Assembly (NCBI GenBank): GCA_023390415.1
Contig: JAEWCW010000172.1
Location: 1-36,348, forward strand
DNA: 36,348 nt
From: Pseudomonadota bacterium
GTDB taxonomy: Bacteria; Pseudomonadota; Alphaproteobacteria; Sphingomonadales; Sphingomonadaceae
Direction: 5' to 3'
In this document: positions 1 through 8,634 of the stretch, one piece after another
Layout of the letters: each line of letters opens with the position of its first letter
Position numbering within the stretch: position 1 is the stretch's first letter
The notes under the pieces: model-generated
What the model was told of the DNA's origin: nothing
The model's input: only the letters and a program-made list of their open reading frames with translations
Database searches by the model: none
Made by a program: the position numbers and the translations under genes

Positions 1-1078
1 AGTGCTTCACCTCGTCCCAGGCGGCGTCGAGCGCGGACTGGTCGTAGAGCAGGCCGACCCAGAGAGCGGGGAGGGCGCAGATCCGGCTCCACGGGCCCCC
101 GTCCGCGCCGCGCATCTCGAGGAAGGACTTGAGCCGCACCTCCGGGAAGGCGGTGGAGAGATGGTCGGTCCAGTCGGAAAGGCGCGGCTTCTCGCCCGGA
201 AGCGCGTCCAGCCTGCCCTCCAGGAAGTCGCGGAAGCTCTTGCCGGCGACGTCGATGTAGCGGCCGTCGCGGTAGACGAAGTACATCGGCACATCGAGCG
301 CGTAGTCGAGATAACGCTCGTATCCGAACCCCTCCTCGAACACGAAGGGCAGCATGCCGGTCCGCGCCGGATCGGTGTCCGACCAGATGTGGCTGCGATA
401 GGAGAGGAAGCCATTGGGCTTGCCTTCGGTGAAGGGCGAATTGGCAAACAGCGCGGTAGCGAGCGGCTGGAGGGCGAGCCCCACCCGGAACTTCTCCGCC
501 ATGTCGGCCTCGGATTCGTAGTCGAGATTGACCTGTATGGTGCAGGTCCGAAGCATCATGTCGAGGCCGAGGCTGCCGACCCGCGGCATGTGGCGGAGCA
601 TGATCGCGTAGCGGCCCTTGGGCATGATCGGCAGCTCGTCGCGCCTTTTGTCCGGCCACATGCCCAGGCCGAGAAAGCCGATTCCGAGCCGGTCGCCCAC
701 ATCCTTCACCTGGCGCAAATGGCGCCCCGCCTCGGCGCAGGTGAGGTGCAGATGCTCGACCGCTGCGCCGGAGAGCTCGAGCTGGCCGGCGGGCTCGAGG
801 CTGATCGCGCCGTCCGCGCCGGTCAGCGCGATGATATTTCCCTGCTCCTTGACGGGGGACCAGCCGAAGGCGGTCATTTCCTGGAGCAGGTCGCGGATGC
901 CGCCCGGCTCGTCATAGGCCGGGGCGCGATGATCTGCGCGCCGATAGACGAATTTCTCGTGCTCGGTGCCGATCCGCCAGTCTGGCCGCGGCTTCTCGCC
1001 CTTGATGAAGGGCGCAAGCAGATCCTCCCGAGTTTCGATCGTCGGGTCGTGGCGGGCAGTGCCGGTGCGGGTCGTCAT
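1..1078 (-). CDS. gshA: Glutamate-cysteine ligase, 3'-truncated by window edge
   Basis: Joins glutamate and cysteine using ATP, the first step of glutathione synthesis in the cytoplasm. Reading the minus strand from ATG at 1078 gives 359 residues with no stop before the window edge. The N-terminal region has the [10 protein letters not shown] motif (about residues 35-44), and further on come [12 protein letters not shown] and a [10 protein letters not shown] stretch, all typical of the GCS2 family in its plant/alphaproteobacterial form rather than the E. coli type. The family is usually about 450 residues, so roughly 90-100 C-terminal residues lie outside. A GAGGGCGC stretch just before the ATG could serve as ribosome binding site. 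It starts 21 nt after the rsmE stop, so the two are probably co-transcribed. Confident in family, start and truncation. Confidence 0.93.
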   Translation of the reverse strand, partial: MTTRTGTARHDPTIETREDLLAPFIKGEKPRPDWRIGTEHEKFVYRRADHRAPAYDEPGGIRDLLQEMTAFGWSPVKEQGNIIALTGADGAISLEPAGQLELSGAAVEHLHLTCAEAGRHLRQVKDVGDRLGIGFLGLGMWPDKRRDELPIMPKGRYAIMLRHMPRVGSLGLDMMLRTCTIQVNLDYESEADMAEKFRVGLALQPLATALFANSPFTEGKPNGFLSYRSHIWSDTDPARTGMLPFVFEEGFGYERYLDYALDVPMYFVYRDGRYIDVAGKSFRDFLEGRLDALPGEKPRLSDWTDHLSTAFPEVRLKSFLEMRGADGGPWSRICALPALWVGLLYDQSALDAAWDEVKH

Positions 1079-1099
1079 CGAGCGCCCTCTAGGGCCGCA

Positions 1100-1837
1100 T
1101 TAGCGGCTGCGCCAGTCTCCCACGTGCGCCATCCACACCGAAATGGCGGCAATCGCTGCCGTATCGGCGCGCAGGATGCGCGGGCCCAGCGTGACCGGTC
1201 GCGCATCGGGAAGGGCGCAGATGGCGGTGCGCTCCTCGTCGGTGAAGCCGCCCTCGGGGCCGATCAGGATCGCTGCGGGGCCTGCCGGCGCCTCCGCGAG
1301 CAACGCGCCGCCCCCCGCTTCGTCGGCGAAATAGAGGGCCCGGCCCTCCGGCCAGCCGCTCAGGAGGGCGGAGAGCTTCGCCGGCTCGGCGAGCTCGGGA
1401 AGCGCGGTGCGCTCGCATTGCTCGGCGGCTTCGATTGTATGGGCGCGCAGGCGATCGAGGTTCAGCCGGTCCACGACGGTGCGCTGGGTGATCGCGGGAA
1501 CCAGGCGCGCGACACCCAGCTCGGTCGCCTTTTCGACGAGCCAGTCGATTCGGCCGCGCTTGATCGGGGCGAAGACCAGCCAGAGGTCCGGCACGGCCTC
1601 ACGCCCGCGCAGATGTCGGGTGGCCGTCAGAACCGAGCGCTTCTTGCCGGCCTCGACGATCTCGGCCAGCCATTCGCCGGTCCGGTCGTCGAACAGCTTC
1701 ACCTGGTCGCCCGGCCCGAGCCGGAGGACGGCGCCGAGATAGGTCCCCTCGACCGAAACCTGCGCACCCTCGGCGAGCGGTTGATCAACGTACAGACGGG
1801 GCAGGCTCGACGGCGGCCAGGCAGGGGTTGCGGGCAT
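1100..1837 (-). CDS. rsmE: 16S rRNA (uracil1498-N3)-methyltransferase RsmE
   Basis: SPOUT-class methyltransferase that methylates N3 of U1498 in 16S rRNA using SAM. The 245-residue product matches the usual 240-250. An N-terminal PUA-like part (MPATPAWPPSSLPRLYV..., then VKLFDD) leads into the SPOUT domain, with LIGPEGGFTDEE near residue 190 and LGPRILRADTA near the C-terminus, which form the knotted SAM site. The ATG at 1837 gives the expected N-terminus; the open frame continues upstream across ubiA but without family similarity. It is followed by gshA after 21 nt and faces ubiA head to head with only 27 bp between the start codons. Confidence 0.94.
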   Translation of the reverse strand: MPATPAWPPSSLPRLYVDQPLAEGAQVSVEGTYLGAVLRLGPGDQVKLFDDRTGEWLAEIVEAGKKRSVLTATRHLRGREAVPDLWLVFAPIKRGRIDWLVEKATELGVARLVPAITQRTVVDRLNLDRLRAHTIEAAEQCERTALPELAEPAKLSALLSGWPEGRALYFADEAGGGALLAEAPAGPAAILIGPEGGFTDEERTAICALPDARPVTLGPRILRADTAAIAAISVWMAHVGDWRSR

Positions 1838-1864
1838 GGTTTCAGCTAGGCCAAGGGAAGCCGC

Positions 1865-2776
1865 GTGACCATAGAAACCGACATCGTCCCCGACAGCGAA
1901 CGCCGCGGGCTGATCGGCGCGCTGCCGCGAGCGGCGCGGCCTTATGCGTCTTTGATCCGGCTCGATCGGCCGATTGGGGCGTGGCTGCTCTTCTGGCCCG
2001 GCGCGTGGAGCGTGGCACTTGCGGCGCCGAAGGGCGAGCAGTGGTGGCTCATCCTCTGGCTCGCGCTCGGTGCCTGGGCAATGCGCGGGGCCGGCTGCGT
2101 CTATAACGACATCGTCGACCGCGACCTCGATCGAAAGGTCGAGCGGACACGGCTCCGGCCGCTGGCGAGCGGGCGAGTATCGCTGCGCGAGGCATGGATC
2201 CTGCTGGTCGCGATGAGCCTGATCGGGCTGGTCGTCCTCCTCCAGCTCGAACGGACCGCGCAGGTCGTCGCCCTCGCCAGCCTCGCGCCGGTCGCCGCCT
2301 ATCCGTTCATGAAGCGGATCACCTGGTGGCCGCAGGCCTGGCTCGGCCTCGTCTTCTCCTGGGCGGCCCTGGTCGGCTGGCCGGCGGTTCGGGGGGATAT
2401 CGCTCTGCCCGCGCTCCTGCTCTACGCCGGAAGCATCTTCTGGGTGATCGGCTACGACACGATCTACGCGCTCCAGGACAAGGAGGACGATGCGCTGGTC
2501 GGAGTGCGCTCCTCGGCGCTCGCAATGGGCCGACACGCCCGGGCCGGGATCTCCCTCTGCTACGCGCTCGCGCTCGGCCTGTGGGCGGCTGCCTTGTGGA
2601 GCGTCCGGCCCGAGGCACTTGCGCTGCTCGCGCTCCTCCCGGCCGCCATGCATCTCGGCTGGCAGATCTCGACCTTGCGCCTCGAAGAGGGCGACGATGC
2701 GCTCGCCAAGTTCCGCTCGAACCGCTTTGCCGGGCTGCTCGTCTTCCTCGCCTGCCTGGTCGTCGGCAACGCCTAG
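1865..2776 (+). CDS. ubiA: 4-hydroxybenzoate polyprenyltransferase UbiA
   Basis: Integral membrane prenyltransferase that attaches the polyprenyl tail to 4-hydroxybenzoate in ubiquinone synthesis. The 303-residue protein has both aspartate-rich Mg/diphosphate motifs: NDIVDRDLD near residue 80 and DTIYALQDKEDD near residue 198. About eight hydrophobic helices surround them, as expected for the family. The start is GTG at 1865, preceded by an AAGGGAAG ribosome binding site; an ATG is not available at the family N-terminus. It is divergent from rsmE, and pmbA follows after 33 bp on the same strand. Confidence 0.95.
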   Translation: MTIETDIVPDSERRGLIGALPRAARPYASLIRLDRPIGAWLLFWPGAWSVALAAPKGEQWWLILWLALGAWAMRGAGCVYNDIVDRDLDRKVERTRLRPLASGRVSLREAWILLVAMSLIGLVVLLQLERTAQVVALASLAPVAAYPFMKRITWWPQAWLGLVFSWAALVGWPAVRGDIALPALLLYAGSIFWVIGYDTIYALQDKEDDALVGVRSSALAMGRHARAGISLCYALALGLWAAALWSVRPEALALLALLPAAMHLGWQISTLRLEEGDDALAKFRSNRFAGLLVFLACLVVGNA

Positions 2777-2809
2777 CCTTTTGGCACTTTCCGGCCTAAG
2801 CGCGCGGCC

Positions 2810-4153
2810 ATGCTGACAGTTTCAGAAGCCGAGGCGCGCGCCGCCGCTCTGGTCGAGGCCGCGCGCAAGGCGGGGGCTGATGCGGCCGACGCAGTCTATG
2901 GCGCCGAAGCCTCGACCAGCGTCCAGGTCCGCCTTGGGGACCTCGAAGAGGTCGGGCGTTCGGAGGGGGAGGAGATCGGCCTCCGCGTCTTCGTCGGCCG
3001 GCGCTCGGCGAGCGTCTCCTCATCGGATCTCTCCGACGACGCGATGGCCGCCCTGGTCGAGCGCGCGACGGCGATGGCGCGCGAGGCGCCGGAGGACGAA
3101 TTTGCCGGCCTCGCCCCACAGGATCGGCTGCTTCGAGGGCCTGGCGCGGACGTCGACGGCGCCGATGAGGCCGATCCCTCGCCGGTGCGCATCAAGGCGA
3201 TTGCACTGGCGATCGAGGAGTCGGCGCGGGCCGTTCCAGGGATCACCAACAGCGAGGGGGCCGGAGTCAGTGCGGGGCGGAGCATCGTCGCGCTCGCCAC
3301 CAGCCACGGCTTCACGCGGGGCTACGAGACGACCGGCTATGCCGCGATGGCGAGCGTCGTCGCCGGCAGCGGCAGCGGCATGCAGCGCGATTATGCGATG
3401 CACAATGTCCGCCATTTCGCCGACCTAGAGGGTCCTGAGACCCTCGGCCGCCGCGCCGGCGAGCGTGCGGTGAAGCGGCTGGACCCAGGCAAGGTGCCCA
3501 GCGGGCGGATGAGCGTCGTTTTCGATCCGCGCGTGGGATCGAGCCTGCTCGGCCATCTCCTGGGCGCAATGACCGGGCCGGCGATCGCCCGGCGGACGAG
3601 CTTCCTCCTCGGCCGCGAGGAGGCGCAATTGTTCGGCCCCGAGATCACCATCTCCGACGATCCCCATCGCTTGCGCGGCCTCGCCTCCAAGCCGTTCGAC
3701 GGCGAGGGGCTTCCGACCCGCGCCCGGGACCTGGTCTCCGGCGGGCGGATCACCGGCTGGCTGCTGGACAGCGCGTCCGCCCGCCAGCTCGGCCTCGCCC
3801 CGACCGGCCACGCGACCCGCGGCGCGAGCGGCATCGGCGCCGGCGCCACCAACGTCCATATGGCGCCGGGCGCGGTCTCGCCGGCCGAGCTCATCGCGGA
3901 CATTGAGGACGGCATCTACGTCACCGAGCTGATCGGCCAGGGCGTCAACCCGGTCACCGGCGATTACAGCCGCGGCGCTTCCGGCTTCCGGATCGAGAAA
4001 GGCGAGATCACGCGTCCGGTCGCCGAGATCACCATCGCCGGCAACCTCGTCGACATGTACGGCGCGCTTGCGCCTGCGAACGACCTCGAGTTCCGGCGCG
4101 CGATGAACGTGCCGACGCTGCGGATCGACGGAATGATGGTGGCCGGTGCTTGA
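2810..4153 (+). CDS. pmbA: TldE/PmbA-type metalloprotease subunit
   Basis: Partner of TldD in a heteromeric zinc-dependent protease that matures modified peptides such as microcins and degrades unfolded peptides. In this heterodimer the zinc site sits in TldD, while the TldE/PmbA subunit lacks the HExxxH motif, and none is visible here. The 447-residue protein shows the family course: an N-terminal ELxxxR-like region (LGDLEEVGRSEGEEIGLRVFVG), a central AxATSHGF stretch and a Gly/Asn-rich C-terminal part (GQGVNPVTGDYSRGASGF). No tldD is in the window. The last 8 nt overlap the next gene, suggesting translational coupling. Confidence 0.93.
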   Translation: MLTVSEAEARAAALVEAARKAGADAADAVYGAEASTSVQVRLGDLEEVGRSEGEEIGLRVFVGRRSASVSSSDLSDDAMAALVERATAMAREAPEDEFAGLAPQDRLLRGPGADVDGADEADPSPVRIKAIALAIEESARAVPGITNSEGAGVSAGRSIVALATSHGFTRGYETTGYAAMASVVAGSGSGMQRDYAMHNVRHFADLEGPETLGRRAGERAVKRLDPGKVPSGRMSVVFDPRVGSSLLGHLLGAMTGPAIARRTSFLLGREEAQLFGPEITISDDPHRLRGLASKPFDGEGLPTRARDLVSGGRITGWLLDSASARQLGLAPTGHATRGASGIGAGATNVHMAPGAVSPAELIADIEDGIYVTELIGQGVNPVTGDYSRGASGFRIEKGEITRPVAEITIAGNLVDMYGALAPANDLEFRRAMNVPTLRIDGMMVAGA

Positions 4154-4907
4154 CGATGTCGCCCGGATCGCCGCGGAGGCGGGCGCGATCGCGCTCGGCC
4201 GGTGCGGCAGCAATTTCGGCCGCTGGGAGAAGAAGCCCGGCGAGTTGGTCTGCGACGTCGATCTCGAGGTCGATGCCTTCCTGCGCGAGAAGCTGACCGC
4301 GCTCGATCCGGACGCCGGCTGGCTTTCGGAAGAGACGCTCGACGATTCGGACCGGAGCGAGCGGCGCCGGGCGTGGGTAGTCGATCCGATCGACGGTACC
4401 CGCGATTATCTGCGCGACCGGCCGGGCTGGTCGGTGTCGGTCGCCTTGGTCGAGGACCGGGTGCCGGTGATCGGCGTGCTCTCCGCCCCGGCGCGCGACG
4501 AGATCTGGACCGCGCAGAGGGGCAAGGGCGCACGGCGCAACGGCGTCCGCCTCCAGGCGAGCGACCGAACCCTGCTCCCGGGCGCACGCGTGCCCGCCGA
4601 GCAGCTGCCGCCCGACGACCAGGATCTGGTCACGGTGCCCAAGCCCAACTCGATCGCGCTCCGCATTGCCTTGGTCGCGGCCGGCGAGGCGGACCTGGTC
4701 GCGACCCTCAAATGGGGCTTCGAGTGGGACATCGCCGCGGCGGCGCTGATCGCCGAGGAGGCCGGCGCGACGATCACCGGGGCACTCGGCCAGCCGCTCA
4801 GCTTCAACACCGTGTCCGGCGCCGCCTTCGGCGTGCTCGCCACCGCGCCGGGCATCCACGCTGCAGCGGTGGAGCGGCTGCGCGAGCGCGCCCTCGCAAT
4901 CGTCTGA
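4146..4907 (+). CDS. Inositol-monophosphatase-family phosphatase, CysQ-like
   Basis: Mg-dependent, Li-sensitive phosphatase fold; the probable substrate is 3'(2'),5'-bisphosphate nucleotide (PAP) from sulfate assimilation. The 253 residues contain the metal-binding SEE at 61-63, DPIDGT at 80-85 followed by RDY, and the distal EWDIAAAALIAEEAG motif. The DGTRDY version is closer to CysQ (DGTKEF-like) than to SuhB, but substrate cannot be settled from sequence alone. The GTG start at 4146 overlaps the pmbA stop by 8 nt and is the only start that keeps the first helix. A histidinol-phosphate or inositol phosphatase activity remains possible. Confidence 0.85.
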   Translation: MLDDVARIAAEAGAIALGRCGSNFGRWEKKPGELVCDVDLEVDAFLREKLTALDPDAGWLSEETLDDSDRSERRRAWVVDPIDGTRDYLRDRPGWSVSVALVEDRVPVIGVLSAPARDEIWTAQRGKGARRNGVRLQASDRTLLPGARVPAEQLPPDDQDLVTVPKPNSIALRIALVAAGEADLVATLKWGFEWDIAAAALIAEEAGATITGALGQPLSFNTVSGAAFGVLATAPGIHAAAVERLRERALAIV

Positions 4908-4967
4908 TTTCCCTGTCAACCGCGCCCGATAAGGCCTAATCTGCAAGGCCCGGACGGGAGTGGTTCG

Positions 4968-5933
4968 ATGGCTCGGCCGCGCTGGCTTGTCGTCGGTTTC
5001 GCCTTCGCGCTGGGCGCGGTGAACGCCCAGACCCCCGAACCTGTCGCCCAGCCGCCCGCCGAAGAGACGATCGGCCTCGAAGGCGAGGTCCGGATGACGG
5101 TGCCGATCAGCATCGGCGGCCGTCCCTATCGCTTCCTGGTCGACACCGGGTCCGAGCGCACCGTGATCTCGCGCGAGATTGCCGAGCGTCACGGCCTCGC
5201 GCCGGGCGAGACGGTCACCGTCCACAGCCTCACCGAGGTCAGCCGGATCCCGACCGCGATCGTGCCCGCGCTCCAGGTCGGCCGCCGCACCGTCAACGGG
5301 ATCCAGGCGCCGGCGATCCGCGAGACCCTGCTCGGCGCCGACGGCCTGCTCGGCGTCGACAGCCTCGTCTCGCAGCGAGTCGTCCTCAATTTCCGCACCA
5401 ACGAGATGACGATCGCCGCCTCGCGCCGCGAACGGAACCGCGAGGCGCGCGCGCCGGGAGACACGATCGTCGTCACTGCCCGGACCCGCTTCGGGCACCT
5501 CATCCTGGTCGATGCGGCGATCGACGGCCAGCGCATCTGGGTCATCGTCGATACCGGTGCCGAGGTCAGCATCGGCAACCTCGCGCTTCGCCGCCGCCTG
5601 GAGCGTCGCAACCGGCTTGGGCCGACGGCGCGGATGGAGGTGATCAGCGTGACCGGCGGCCGACGGATGGTGGATTACGGCATCGCCCACCGGCTCCGCA
5701 TCGGCGGCGTCGAGATCGGCAACCTGCCGATCGGCTTCGCTGACGTCGCGCCGTTCCGGAAGCTCGACCTGCTCGATCGGCCCGCTTTGCTGCTTGGGAT
5801 GGGCGCCCTTCGCTTGTTCGACCGCGTCTCGCTCGACTTCGCGACCCGCGAGGTGAGGCTCGACATGCCCGCCACCGATCGGCCGGAAGTGCCGCGCAGC
5901 ACCGACTTCAGATTGCCCGGAAGCGGGTCTTGA
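4968..5933 (+). CDS. Secreted protein with two retropepsin-like aspartic protease domains
   Basis: Predicted exported protein of 321 residues. A signal peptide (MARPRWLVVGFAFALGAVNAQ) is followed by two repeats of the retropepsin-like fold. The first has FLVDTGSERTVIS with catalytic Asp at 59; the second has VIVDTGAEVSIGN with Asp at 195. Each is followed downstream by a hydrophobic-Gly segment (LLGADGLLGVDSL; LLLGMGALRLFDRVSL), as in clan AA proteases. Bacterial members usually have one domain and dimerise; two in one chain suggests an internal pseudo-dimer. A GGGAG ribosome binding site precedes the ATG by 7 nt. Substrate unknown. It is convergent with the CoA-binding protein gene. Confidence 0.85.
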   Translation: MARPRWLVVGFAFALGAVNAQTPEPVAQPPAEETIGLEGEVRMTVPISIGGRPYRFLVDTGSERTVISREIAERHGLAPGETVTVHSLTEVSRIPTAIVPALQVGRRTVNGIQAPAIRETLLGADGLLGVDSLVSQRVVLNFRTNEMTIAASRRERNREARAPGDTIVVTARTRFGHLILVDAAIDGQRIWVIVDTGAEVSIGNLALRRRLERRNRLGPTARMEVISVTGGRRMVDYGIAHRLRIGGVEIGNLPIGFADVAPFRKLDLLDRPALLLGMGALRLFDRVSLDFATREVRLDMPATDRPEVPRSTDFRLPGSGS

Positions 5934-5948
5934 GGCCCGCCGTGGACG

Positions 5949-5972
5949 GGCGCCTGTAATCGTCTAGGCGCC
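5949..5972. terminator. Possible bidirectional hairpin between convergent genes
   Basis: A perfect 7-bp inverted repeat GGCGCCT / AGGCGCC encloses a 10-nt loop in the 30-bp gap between the protease gene and the convergent CoA-binding gene, overlapping the latter's stop codon. No T-tract follows on either strand, so termination is only suggested by position. Confidence 0.3.
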
Positions 5973-6395
5973 GCGCCTGGCGACGCCGAGGCGGGGAATC
6001 TCGATTGCGGGGCAGCGGTTCATGACCACCTTGAGGCCGGCCGCCTCGGCGCGTTCGGCTGCCTCCTCGTTGATCACGCCGATCTGCAGCCAAACCGCTT
6101 TCGCGCCGGCGGCGATCGCCTCGTCCACCGCCTCGCCGGCCGCGATCGGGCGGCGGAAGATGTCGACCATGTTGATCGGCTCGTCGATCGCGTCGAGGCT
6201 CGGAAGGACGCGCTGACCGTGAATCTCCGCGCCGTCGAGCTGCGGATTCACCGGAATGACCCGGTAGCCGTGGTCGAGAAGCATCCCCATCACGCCCCAG
6301 CTTGGGCGGGTCGGCCTGTCGGAGGCGCCGATCAGGGCGATGGTGCGTACCTCGCCGAGCAGTTGGCGGATGTCTTCGTCGCGGGAGAGGGGCAT
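5964..6395 (-). CDS. CoA-binding domain protein (YccU-like)
   Basis: A 143-residue protein made of a single Rossmann-type CoA-binding domain, like the N-terminal domain of succinyl-CoA synthetase alpha. The motifs are TIALIGASDRPTRPSWGVM near residue 20, VIPVNPQ near 47, VDIFRRP near 77 and WLQIGVINEEA near 102, ending with VMNRCPAIE. The function of these stand-alone proteins is not established. Its start lies 4 nt after the mrp stop, so it is the second gene of an mrp operon. ATG at 6395 gives the family's usual N-terminus. Confidence 0.9.
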   Translation of the reverse strand: MPLSRDEDIRQLLGEVRTIALIGASDRPTRPSWGVMGMLLDHGYRVIPVNPQLDGAEIHGQRVLPSLDAIDEPINMVDIFRRPIAAGEAVDEAIAAGAKAVWLQIGVINEEAAERAEAAGLKVVMNRCPAIEIPRLGVARRGA

Positions 6396-6399
6396 GGCC

Positions 6400-7404
6400 C
6401 TAGAACGTCTTTGCCGCCCTGCCGTTCAATTGCTCAAGCAGCCGCTCCGCGATCTTCCGGAAATGGCCGGCCTCCTCGCCGTCGCCGGCGGCCGGCGGAG
6501 TGCCGGCGTCCGAGGCGAGCCGGATCGGGAGGGCGAGCGGGATCCGGCCCAGGAAGGGGATCCCCATCACCTTCGCAGCCGCTTCGGCGCCGCCCGTCCC
6601 GAACGGGTCCGACAGCTCGCCGCAATGCGGGCATTGATATCCGGCCATGTTCTCGATGAGGCCGACGACCGGCACGTCCATCTTGCGGAAGAGGTCGATC
6701 GCCCGCGTCGCGTCGATCAGAGCAAGGTCCTGCGGGGTCGAGACGATCACCGCCCCAGCAGGCTTCCATTTCTGCATCAGAGTCATCTGGACGTCGCCCG
6801 TCCCCGGCGGAAGATCGACGACCAAGATCTCGGTATCGCCCCAATCGCCTTCCATCAGCTGGCCGAGCGCGCTTCCGGTCATCGGCCCGCGCCAGGCGAC
6901 CGCAACGCCAGGCTCGATCAGCTGCCCGATCGAGAGCATCCTGACGCCCCAGGTGCGGACCGGCACGATCTGGCGGTCGGCGAGCTCGGGGCGCTCGTCA
7001 TTGCCCATGATGCGGGGCTGCGACGGGCCATAGATGTCGGCGTCGAGCAGCCCGACCTTTCGGCCGAGCCTCGCGAGCGCGACGGCGAGATTCGCCGAGA
7101 CGGTGGACTTGCCGACACCGCCCTTGCCGCTGCCGATCGCGATGATCGTGCGCTGCACCTTCTCCGCAGTCATCGCGATGCGGACCTCGGAGATGCCCGG
7201 AAGCGCTGTCAGCGCCGCATGGACGCGCTGCTCGAGATCGGATCGGCCGGCGGCGTCGAGGCCGGTGACGTCGAGAATCAGGGAGGCGGTTCCGCCGTCG
7301 AGGCGAGGTGCCGAGACCCGTCCGGCGGAGACGATGTCGCCGGTGCCCGCGGGGTCCGCGATCCGGGCGAGCGCGGCGGTGATGGACGTCGTATCTTCGC
7401 TCAT
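6400..7404 (-). CDS. mrp: Fe-S cluster carrier ATPase Mrp/ApbC
   Basis: Cytoplasmic P-loop NTPase that carries [4Fe-4S] clusters to apo-enzymes. The 334 residues begin with a MIP18/DUF59-like region, then the deviant Walker A GSGKGGVGKST at 91-101, then LLDADIYGPSQP and VVDLPPGTGD. The cluster-binding CPHC lies near residue 245. I chose the ATG at 7404 (MSEDTTS...); the open frame has an earlier ATG 12 codons upstream that adds a non-conserved tail. Divergent from hflK with a 71-bp spacer; the CoA-binding gene follows. Confidence 0.95.
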   Translation of the reverse strand: MSEDTTSITAALARIADPAGTGDIVSAGRVSAPRLDGGTASLILDVTGLDAAGRSDLEQRVHAALTALPGISEVRIAMTAEKVQRTIIAIGSGKGGVGKSTVSANLAVALARLGRKVGLLDADIYGPSQPRIMGNDERPELADRQIVPVRTWGVRMLSIGQLIEPGVAVAWRGPMTGSALGQLMEGDWGDTEILVVDLPPGTGDVQMTLMQKWKPAGAVIVSTPQDLALIDATRAIDLFRKMDVPVVGLIENMAGYQCPHCGELSDPFGTGGAEAAAKVMGIPFLGRIPLALPIRLASDAGTPPAAGDGEEAGHFRKIAERLLEQLNGRAAKTF

Positions 7405-7475
7405 GCCGAGGCCGATAGGAAATGCGCGGCGGCTTGGCACTGTTTTTCCGCCGAACCCGTTCCTATAAAGGCCGC

Positions 7476-8633
7476 ATGTTCGAAAATTTTAGGTGGGGCG
7501 GGCGTCTCGGCGCAATCATCAGCCAGGCTCGTGGACCGTGGGGGAGCGGTGGAAGCGGCGGCAGCGACGGTGGAGACGGTGAATCCGGCTCCGGTTCGGG
7601 CGGCGGCAAGGGCTCCGGCGGCGACGGGCCGCGCAATCCCTGGGGTCAGCCCCAGCGTCCGCGCGGGCCTCGTCCGGGCGGCGGCGGCGCGACGTCGTTC
7701 GACGAATTCCTGAAGAAGAGCCGCGAGCGTTTCGGCGGCCGCCTGCCCGTCAACGACGGCCGGCCTTATTGGCTCTACGGCCTGATCGTCTTCGTCCTCC
7801 TCTGGATCGCCTTCACCAGCGTCCACCGCGTTGGGCCGGGAGAGAAAGGCGTCGTCACCTTCGTCGGCCGCTATTCCGCCACGCTCGAGCCGGGCATGCG
7901 GCTGTCCTGGCCGGCGCCGATCGGCAATGTGACGAAGGTCGACGTCCTCAGCACCCGCGTGACCTCGATCCCGCCGGCTGGCGACACCGAGAATCTGGTT
8001 CTGACCGGGGACCAGAACGTCATCAACCTGGCCTATACGATCCGCTGGAACATCAGCGATCCCGCGCTCTACCTCTTCCAGCTCGCCGATCCCGAGGACA
8101 CGATCCGCGAGGTCGCCGAGAGCGCGATGCGCGCCGTCGTCGCCAGCATGACCCTTGAGCAGGCGATCGGCGCCGGCCGCGGCGAGATCCAGAGCCGGGT
8201 CCAGGAGACGATGCAGCGTCTGCTCAACGACTACCGGGCCGGCATCACCATCCAGGGCGTCGCCGTGAACCAGTCGATTCCGCCGGAAGCGGTCAACGAG
8301 GCCTTCCTCCAGGTCTCCGCGGCGCAGCAGGAGGCGCAGAGCAACATCAACAATGCACGCGCCTACGCCCAGCAGGTGACGGCGCGCGCGCAGGGCGAGG
8401 CGACGGCCTTCGACAAGGTCTATGCCCAGTATCGCTCCGCTCCCGAGGTGACCCGGCGACGCATGTATTACGAGACCATGGAACGCATCCTCTCCCGCGT
8501 CGATTCGACGATCGTCGAGGCGCCGAACGTGACGCCCTATCTCGCGCTTCCGGAGCTCCAGCGGCGGCAGCAGCAGGGCCAGGCGGCCCAGCCGCAGGCG
8601 CAGCAGCCGCAAGCCCAGCAGGGAGGGCGCTGA
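7476..8633 (+). CDS. hflK: FtsH protease modulator subunit HflK
   Basis: Inner-membrane SPFH/prohibitin protein that assembles with HflC around the FtsH protease and modulates its action. Starting at ATG 7476 (AAGG upstream) gives 385 residues. A Gly/Ser-rich cytoplasmic N-terminus (about residues 20-75) is followed by one membrane helix (YWLYGLIVFVLLWIAF), the SPFH domain beginning VGPGEKGVVTFVGRY, a helical region with AQQEAQSNINNARAYAQQVTARAQGEA, and a Gln/Ala-rich tail. The glycine-rich head is usual for alphaproteobacterial HflK. An in-frame start 18 codons upstream is less likely because it reaches into the promoter region. hflC begins after 1 nt. Confidence 0.94.
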   Translation: MFENFRWGGRLGAIISQARGPWGSGGSGGSDGGDGESGSGSGGGKGSGGDGPRNPWGQPQRPRGPRPGGGGATSFDEFLKKSRERFGGRLPVNDGRPYWLYGLIVFVLLWIAFTSVHRVGPGEKGVVTFVGRYSATLEPGMRLSWPAPIGNVTKVDVLSTRVTSIPPAGDTENLVLTGDQNVINLAYTIRWNISDPALYLFQLADPEDTIREVAESAMRAVVASMTLEQAIGAGRGEIQSRVQETMQRLLNDYRAGITIQGVAVNQSIPPEAVNEAFLQVSAAQQEAQSNINNARAYAQQVTARAQGEATAFDKVYAQYRSAPEVTRRRMYYETMERILSRVDSTIVEAPNVTPYLALPELQRRQQQGQAAQPQAQQPQAQQGGR

Positions 8634-8634
8634 C

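Noticed and set aside
2..1849. 615-codon open frame on the plus strand opposite gshA and rsmE
   Set aside because: The minus strand encodes two clear enzymes with full motifs; the plus frame is a low-complexity high-GC shadow without a recognisable domain.
4029..5690. 553-codon open frame antisense to pmbA, the CysQ-like gene and the protease gene
   Set aside because: Spans parts of three real genes on the other strand, is Asp/Arg/Ala-rich and has no motif; typical of high-GC antisense frames.
7435..7449. TGGCAC followed after 5 nt by TTCC upstream of hflK, resembling a sigma-54 promoter
   Set aside because: The essential GC of the -12 element (TTGC) is missing.
7440..7475. GGAAC on the minus strand upstream of mrp, resembling the -35 of an EcfG general-stress promoter
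   Set aside because: No GTT at 16-19 nt spacing, so the second half of the motif is absent.
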